DNA from: Actinobacteria bacterium UBA2279
GTDB lineage: Bacteria; Actinomycetota; Coriobacteriia; Anaerosomatales; Anaerosomataceae
NCBI GenBank assembly: GCA_002347365.1
Contig: DDWT01000033.1
Span: 62,001 to 126,000 of the forward strand
Direction of reading: 5' to 3'
Length of the DNA stretch: 64,000 bases
The position numbers were made by a program, and so were the translations under genes. Below the pieces are notes generated by a model. It was not told the origin of the DNA, searched no databases, and was given only the letters and a program-made list of their open reading frames with translations. Positions 59,292 through 64,000 of this stretch are shown here, piece by piece; the first letter of the stretch is position 1, and the number at the start of each line of letters is the position of its first letter.

Positions 59292-60557
59292 GTGGACGAC
59301 GCGCGATTCCAGCAAGGCGTTGAGGCATACGAGGCCGGCGACTACAGGGTTGCGGCACGAGAGTTCCTCGGCGCGACCACGGGCAATGGAGATGGCCCTG
59401 CATATCATCAGGCGGGCAATGCGCTCATGCGTCTGCAGCGCTTCGACGACGCTATCGCGGTATACACCAAGGCGCTCAATGACGAGTCATACCCTCGCCG
59501 TTCCACGGTGCAGGCGAATCTAGGCACCGCGTTCGGAGCAGCCAAACGCTACGAGGATGCTGCCGAGGCGTACCGCGCGGCATTGGACGATCCGGACTAT
59601 GAGGCGCGTTACAAAGCACTACAAGGTCTCGGCGGCGCGCTTTTCGAACTCGGGAACACCGCGGATGCCGCCGATTCGTACCGCCGCGCTGCACTCGATG
59701 ATGCGAATCCCGACCCGGGCAGGGCGCTCAACAACCTCGGTATGGCGTTCATGAAGATGGGTCGACCCCAGGATGCAGTTGAAGCGTACCGGGCTGCAGT
59801 CGACATGGAGCGTTACGCAGGACGCGGTAGGTGCTCCGCGAATCTCGGGATGGCGTTCGTGGCGCTCGGCATGCACGACAAGGCCGTTCGTGCGTTCGAG
59901 CGCGCTCGCGATGAGTTCGGGTATTCTCTGCCGACCGCAGCGGAGGCCGCCTACGAGGCGAGCACGAGTGCGCTCGGAACGCCTGAGCTCGTGGAGGGTT
60001 GGCGGACCGGTGAGATGCCTCCCCTGGATGTCGTGCAGAGGCGCCACTCGAGCGAGGAGTTCGAGGAGCCCGAAAGCGAGTTCTTCACGAGGACCGACAG
60101 TGACATGAAGGTTGCCGACAAGGCTGCGCGGAAAGTCGAGCGTACAGAGCGGCGCGGTGCCCGCAACGTGTGGGTGGCGGTTGTCATCTGGAGCGCCGTA
60201 GCCATCGTGCTGCTCGGAGGGCTTGCGTTTGCATGGTTGTCAGGTCTGGGCTATCCGACGCAATCCATGACGGTCGGCGGACTTCTGGACGCACACGCCG
60301 CGGGCGCTTCGGTCGCCGAGTTCTGGGTCGCGGTGCCTACTGCCGATGTCGAGAAGGAGATGGGCAATCTTCCGGTCGACTTCACCTATACGATCGGCGC
60401 GATCGAACGTTCGGCCAGAACGTCAAAGGTCGAGGTCACCGTCATGCTGGAGACCGGAGCGCCCCTGAGCTACCAGGTCCTCATGGTGCGCGAGGGTGTG
60501 GGCTGGAAGGTCAACGGGATCACCAACGACTGGCGCTCCACGGGTGGCGGCTCGTAG
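59292..60557 (+). CDS. TPR-repeat protein with C-terminal membrane anchor
   Basis: A 421-residue protein. About five TPR-like helical pairs span residues 5-205 (for example FDDAIAVYTKALNDE, YEDAAEAYRAALDD and QDAVEAYRAAVDME). A charged linker follows, then one helix (about 296-320), and an outside domain of about 100 residues. The TPR part is cytoplasmic and probably scaffolds protein contacts. GTG 59292 is the likely start. It may share a transcript with cyclophilin. Function unknown. Confidence 0.85.
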   Translation: MDDARFQQGVEAYEAGDYRVAAREFLGATTGNGDGPAYHQAGNALMRLQRFDDAIAVYTKALNDESYPRRSTVQANLGTAFGAAKRYEDAAEAYRAALDDPDYEARYKALQGLGGALFELGNTADAADSYRRAALDDANPDPGRALNNLGMAFMKMGRPQDAVEAYRAAVDMERYAGRGRCSANLGMAFVALGMHDKAVRAFERARDEFGYSLPTAAEAAYEASTSALGTPELVEGWRTGEMPPLDVVQRRHSSEEFEEPESEFFTRTDSDMKVADKAARKVERTERRGARNVWVAVVIWSAVAIVLLGGLAFAWLSGLGYPTQSMTVGGLLDAHAAGASVAEFWVAVPTADVEKEMGNLPVDFTYTIGAIERSARTSKVEVTVMLETGAPLSYQVLMVREGVGWKVNGITNDWRSTGGGS

Positions 60558-60577
60558 CACTATGTGAAGGATTCGGG

Positions 60578-60617
60578 TTGCGCGCGGCGAAACTTTGTTG
60601 CTATATGACACAAAGTT
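60578..60617 (+). promoter_or_regulatory. ndk promoter with inverted-repeat operator
   Basis: TTGCGC (60578-60583) and TATATG (60602-60607), 18 bases apart, form a promoter candidate. AACTTTGT (60591-60598) and ACAAAGTT (60610-60617), a perfect eight-base inverted repeat with an 11-base spacer, bracket the -10 box, an arrangement typical of a repressor site. Confidence 0.55.
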
Positions 60618-60645
60618 GTTTCGCCCCCCACCGAAAGGAGAGCGC

Positions 60646-61047
60646 GTGATCCAGCAGACGTACGTCATGGTCAAACCCGATGCCGTCGCCCGTGGTCTTG
60701 TCGGCGCCATTGTTGCCCGCTTCGAGGCGGTAGGCCTCACGATCGAGCGCCTGGAGCACGGTACGGTCACTCCCGAGCAGGCCGCCGCGAACTACGCCGA
60801 GCATGAGGGCAAGCCGTTCTATGCCGGTCTTGTCGAGTACATCACCTCAGGTCCCGTCGTGAAGATGGTGCTCTCCGGAGAATCCGCAGTCCCTGTCGTT
60901 CGCAAACTCATGGGTGCCACCAATCCCGCAGACGCAGCTCCCGGTACGATTCGCGGGGACTTCGGTCTGACCCTAGATGCGAACATCATTCACGGATCCG
61001 ACTCGCCCGAAAGCGCCGAAAGAGAGATTGCGATCTTCTTCGGCTAG
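60646..61047 (+). CDS. ndk: Nucleoside diphosphate kinase
   Basis: A 133-residue Ndk. VMVKPDAVARGLVG at the N-terminus, GATNPADAAPGTIRGDFG and the catalytic His in NIIHGSDSPESAEREI are family signatures. GTG 60646 follows AAAGGAG. It keeps NTP pools balanced. The hydrogenase operon starts 46 bases later without a clear terminator between, so partial co-transcription is possible. Confidence 0.96.
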   Translation: MIQQTYVMVKPDAVARGLVGAIVARFEAVGLTIERLEHGTVTPEQAAANYAEHEGKPFYAGLVEYITSGPVVKMVLSGESAVPVVRKLMGATNPADAAPGTIRGDFGLTLDANIIHGSDSPESAEREIAIFFG

Positions 61048-61093
61048 AGCCAGACGGCCTGTCGGCTGTCGTGACCCGCATGAGGGGGCCTCA

Positions 61094-62116
61094 ATGTTCT
61101 TCCGCGTAGTAGACAAAGAGCGCCTGCCGGACCTCATCGCCGGACTGTCGTCCGAGTTCGAGGTTGTCGGCCCTGTCGAGAAGGGCGGACGCTTCGTTTT
61201 CGCGCCCGTCACGGATCCCGCTGAGGTTCGTCTTGACTACGATACGACGCTTCTTCCACCGAAGAAGTGGTTCATGCCGCCGGAGGAAACGATCATGCGT
61301 TTCCGCAGGGCGGACGAGGAAGTCGTGGACGACGAGGTGTTCGCACCTCCTCGAGTGCTCTTCGGGCTGCACCCGTGCGACATCAACGCGCTGCTGCTGA
61401 TGGACAACGTGTTCACTCAGGACTACGTCGACCCGTACTACAAAGCCCGCCGTGACAACACGTTGATCGTGGGCGTCTCATGCATTCCGAGCGAGACGTG
61501 CTTCTGCAACATCTGGGATACCGATGAGGTCCACTGGGGCTTCGACATCTTCCTTACCGATCTCGGCGATCGCTACTTCGCCTCGCTGCGAACGGTGAAG
61601 GGTGCCGAGATTCTCGATCGGCACGTGGAGAACCGCTCCGTCACTGATGAGGACACGCTTGAGTTCCAGCGCGTCGTGCACGTGTTCAAAGAGGCGTTCA
61701 GCAACACAGTCGATACGACGCAGCTGCCCGTGCTTCTCGATGCCAAGTTCGATAGCCCGATCTGGGACCAGTTCGGGGAAGCGTGCCTCTCTTGCGGCGC
61801 GTGTTCCATGGTCTGCCCCACCTGCTACTGCTTCGACGTCACCGATAGGCTGGAGCCTGATCAGAAGACGGGTACCCGTGTGAGGACGTGGGATTCCTGT
61901 CAGTTCAAGCAGTTTGCGGCGGTTGCCCACGGGCAGAACTTCCGAGATGACCGCGCGAGTCGCGTGAAGTACCGCTACTACCACAAACAGTGGGGATATC
62001 TGTCGAAGTTCGAGCGCGTATTGTGCGTCGGCTGCGGCCGATGCGCGCGTGCATGTCCTGCCGACATCAGTCCCGTGAAGGTCGTTGAAGCGCTGCAGAC
62101 GGGGGGTGTCCGGTGA
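61094..62116 (+). CDS. hydB: Group 3b hydrogenase beta subunit (HydB-like Fe-S protein)
   Basis: A 340-residue iron-sulfur protein matching the beta subunit of NAD(P)-linked sulfhydrogenase. The N-terminal half has CIPSETCFCN; the C-terminal half carries two 4Fe-4S motifs, CLSCGACSMVCPTC and CVGCGRCARACP. It carries electrons between the hydrogenase core and the flavin subunit. ATG 61094 follows GAGGGGG. Its stop overlaps the gamma gene start (GTGA). AsrA of anaerobic sulfite reductase is a close relative, but the gene order beta-gamma-delta-alpha identifies a hydrogenase. Confidence 0.93.
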   Translation: MFFRVVDKERLPDLIAGLSSEFEVVGPVEKGGRFVFAPVTDPAEVRLDYDTTLLPPKKWFMPPEETIMRFRRADEEVVDDEVFAPPRVLFGLHPCDINALLLMDNVFTQDYVDPYYKARRDNTLIVGVSCIPSETCFCNIWDTDEVHWGFDIFLTDLGDRYFASLRTVKGAEILDRHVENRSVTDEDTLEFQRVVHVFKEAFSNTVDTTQLPVLLDAKFDSPIWDQFGEACLSCGACSMVCPTCYCFDVTDRLEPDQKTGTRVRTWDSCQFKQFAAVAHGQNFRDDRASRVKYRYYHKQWGYLSKFERVLCVGCGRCARACPADISPVKVVEALQTGGVR

Positions 62117-62979
62117 ATCTCACTCACGCACACGAATGTCGCTGCCCGAGCGGGGAGAACCCCTACCGCCCCTGGCCGGCTCGAATCACATCCATTCGAG
62201 ACCTCACCGACAAAGAGAAGCTGTTCGAGTTGCGGCTCATCGACCCCGGCGTACGCGAGGCGTTCAACTTCCACTCGGGACAGTTCGTGGAGTTGTCCAT
62301 TTTCGGGGTCGGGGAGGCGCCGGTCTCTATCAGTTCAGCTCCCAGCAAGCAGGGCTTCATCGAGCTCTGTATCCGCAAGGCCGGTGATGTCACTGGTGCG
62401 ATGCACGCCAAACAGTGCGGCGACATCGTGGGACTGCGCGGTCCGTTCGGCCGAGGTTTCCCCTTCGAGGACATGAAGGGGCATGACATCCTGCTGGTGG
62501 CGGGTGGACTCGGCATCGCCCCACTGAAGTCGCTCATCAACCACATCCACGATGAGCGTCACGAGTTCGGCAAAGTGACGATTCTTTACGGGTCACGCAA
62601 TCCCAGTGAGGTTCTGTTCCGATATCAGTTCGACATGTGGAAGCATCGTGACGATTTCGATCTCATCCTGACCGTCGATCAGCCGGATGACACATGGGAC
62701 GGAGAGACCGGCCTGGTGACGAAGCTGTTCGATCGTATCGATGTCGATCCGGACAACACATTCGGCGCCGTGTGCGGACCTCCTGTCATGTACAAGTACG
62801 TTATCGATGAGATGCGCAAGAAGGAGATGGATGTAGATCGTATCTACATGTCCTTCGAGCGACGAATGAAGTGCGGCATAGGAAAGTGCGGCCACTGCGG
62901 GGTTGGCCATCAGTACACCTGTATCGACGGCCCGGTGTTCAACTACTGGGAAGCCATGAACCTGCAGGGGGCGATCTAG
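62113..62979 (+). CDS. hydG: Group 3b hydrogenase gamma subunit (FAD/NAD(P)-binding)
   Basis: A 288-residue ferredoxin-reductase-like subunit. FAD binding uses PVSISSAPS, NAD(P) binding VAGGLGIAPLKSLINH and GPPVMYKYV, and a C-terminal 2Fe-2S motif is CGIGKCGHCGVGHQYTC. It reduces NAD(P)+ or oxidises NAD(P)H for the hydrogenase. The GTG start is coupled to the beta stop; the delta gene begins at the next base after its stop. Confidence 0.94.
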   Translation: MNLTHAHECRCPSGENPYRPWPARITSIRDLTDKEKLFELRLIDPGVREAFNFHSGQFVELSIFGVGEAPVSISSAPSKQGFIELCIRKAGDVTGAMHAKQCGDIVGLRGPFGRGFPFEDMKGHDILLVAGGLGIAPLKSLINHIHDERHEFGKVTILYGSRNPSEVLFRYQFDMWKHRDDFDLILTVDQPDDTWDGETGLVTKLFDRIDVDPDNTFGAVCGPPVMYKYVIDEMRKKEMDVDRIYMSFERRMKCGIGKCGHCGVGHQYTCIDGPVFNYWEAMNLQGAI

Positions 62980-63723
62980 ATGGCACCGAGAGTCGTGGTC
63001 GTCGGACTGGCGAGTGACTTTGGCTGCCAGGTCCAGATGACGAACATCGAAGATAGCCTGTTGGATGTTCTCGGCTTGGTCGACCTTCAGTACTGGCAGC
63101 TTGCATCTTCGGGGCACATGCCCGAGAGCTACGATGTCGCGATCATCGAAGGTGCCGTCACAACCGACGAACATGTCGAGCTGCTGGGGCGCATACGCCG
63201 TACCGCTGCCGCGGTGATGACGATCGGATCATGCGCCAACACGGGCGGCATACCCGCGCTTGCCAACACCGCGGACCTTGACGCCCGCTATGCGTCGGTC
63301 TACGGGTCGGGTCCGGCAGTCGCCCGGGGTCGCCGCGTGGCCGCACCGGTGGATGCGATCATCGACGTGGACTATCACGTCCCGGGTTGCCCCATCGACA
63401 TGGGAGAGTTCGTCAGCGTGCTGTCTCGAGCCCTTCAGGGTCTGTCCGACAGAGTGCCTGCTGATCCGCTGTGTGCGATCTGCAAGACCAAAGAGAACGT
63501 CTGCTTCTTGGATCGCGGAGAGGTCTGTCTCGGGCTGGTGACACGCACGGGTTGCGGCGCGAAGTGTACGACGCTCAACCGGCCGTGCACGGGCTGTCGC
63601 GGTTTGGCACCTGATGCCAACTTCTCGGCGGCGCGTGATGTGTTCATCGCCAAGGGGCTCGACCCCGCTGAGCTCGAGCGACGCTACGATTTGTACAATG
63701 CCGTCCGGGAGGTCACCGTATGA
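62980..63723 (+). CDS. hydD: Group 3b hydrogenase delta (small) subunit
   Basis: A 247-residue small subunit. The proximal cluster motif differs from the Tat-exported one: SDFGCQVQM lies near the start, with GSCANTGGIPAL and VPGCPIDMGEF following, and CAICKTKENVCFLDRGEVC and NRPCTGC near the end bind further [4Fe-4S] clusters. No signal peptide, so it is cytoplasmic. Its stop overlaps the alpha-subunit start (ATGA). Confidence 0.94.
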   Translation: MAPRVVVVGLASDFGCQVQMTNIEDSLLDVLGLVDLQYWQLASSGHMPESYDVAIIEGAVTTDEHVELLGRIRRTAAAVMTIGSCANTGGIPALANTADLDARYASVYGSGPAVARGRRVAAPVDAIIDVDYHVPGCPIDMGEFVSVLSRALQGLSDRVPADPLCAICKTKENVCFLDRGEVCLGLVTRTGCGAKCTTLNRPCTGCRGLAPDANFSAARDVFIAKGLDPAELERRYDLYNAVREVTV

Positions 63724-64000
63724 GCCTCATTTCCGTCGAACACGTAGCTCGCATCGAGGGCCACGGAACCATCAGTGTCGAGCTTGAAGGATCCTCGGTC
63801 AAAGACGTCAGAATGGATGTGGTGGAGCCGGCGCGGTTCTTCGAGTCGATGGTCGTCGGCCGTCGCTTCGACGAAGTGTCGCTGATCACGAGCCGCATCT
63901 GTGGAATCTGTTCGCCGAACCACGCCGTCACCTCACTCAAGGCCATTGAAAACGCGCTTGGAGTGCAGGTGAGCGAGCGGACGAAGTTGCTTCGCAAGCT
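63720..64000 (+). CDS. hydA: Group 3b hydrogenase alpha (large) subunit, N-terminal part
   Basis: The first 93 codons of a [NiFe] large subunit, cut by the right edge. It opens with MSLISVEHVARIEGHGT and carries the N-terminal nickel motif RICGICSPNH (Cys61, Cys64). The C-terminal CxxC is outside the window, so whether this one is a Cys or Sec enzyme cannot be checked. Gene order fits the soluble bidirectional group 3b type. Confidence 0.94.
   Translation, partial: MSLISVEHVARIEGHGTISVELEGSSVKDVRMDVVEPARFFESMVVGRRFDEVSLITSRICGICSPNHAVTSLKAIENALGVQVSERTKLLRK

Overview
The window is gene-dense, high-GC bacterial chromosome with short intergenic gaps, frequent ATGA/GTGA start-stop overlaps and many GTG or TTG starts. 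Gene content points to an anaerobic, hydrogen-using, menaquinone-making bacterium with a Gram-positive type envelope: two different [NiFe]-type hydrogenases, a UbiD/UbiA/UbiX trio of the kind used for menaquinone, acetyl-CoA synthetase, ferredoxins, CWB2 cell-wall-binding repeats and an RsbU/RsbW-like partner switch. A deep actinobacterial (Coriobacteriia-like) anaerobe is my best guess, but no phylogenetic marker was compared, so this is inference. A sigma-54 gene would be unusual in such a lineage.

Layout. 1-1.6 kb: metal-cation and drug/metabolite exporters. 1.6-12.4 kb: rpoN, a sensor kinase and an NtrC-type activator, followed by a near-consensus -24/-12 promoter that opens a copper/cupredoxin operon (zinc ribbon, TauE-like cupredoxin fusion, CopZ, anchored cupredoxin, three-HMA CopA) and then ccdA. 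12.4-16.5 kb: SpoIIE-type phosphatase plus a STAS-kinase fusion. 16.6-21.2 kb: nitroreductase, HAD, the UbiD-UbiA-UbiX operon and a 50-residue gene. 21.3-21.8 kb: Cys, Gly and Val tRNAs. 22-29.5 kb: pilin, CWB2/L,D-transpeptidase, lipid kinase, RNase D, exonuclease VII, HIT, DegV and ferredoxin. 30-36.7 kb: acs, IMPase, transketolase and an OmpR-type two-component pair.

36.7-41 kb (minus strand) holds the most notable locus: a membrane-bound uptake hydrogenase whose large subunit has an in-frame UGA exactly at the first nickel ligand of the C-terminal DPxxxC motif. Translation through UGA gives DP-Sec-IGCAVH plus a 20-residue cleavable tail. The small subunit has Cys in place of the usual Pro at the medial cluster, which is the [NiFeSe] signature, and a hairpin lies just after the UGA. 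A b-type cytochrome and a maturation protease complete the cluster. 41.6-50.8 kb: a DUF2249 pair, HAD, a large FAD/Fe-S oxidoreductase with a Met/Pro-repeat tail, a Crp-family regulator, cytochrome b5-like protein, RlmD and a receiver-PilT fusion. 50.8-60.6 kb: OsmC, glycosyltransferase, BshB1-like and BshC-like proteins, ferredoxin, PlsY, lipid kinase, tRNA-Arg, an EF-G-like GTPase, cyclophilin and a TPR protein. 60.6-64 kb: ndk and the beta, gamma, delta and partial alpha genes of a group 3b cytoplasmic hydrogenase.

How the parts fit: the Sec-type hydrogenase would oxidise H2 outside the membrane and pass electrons through cytochrome b to menaquinone, which the UbiD/UbiA/UbiX products help make. 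The cytoplasmic group 3b enzyme would exchange electrons between H2 and NAD(P)H. The sigma-54 cluster appears to control copper handling and thiol-redox export.
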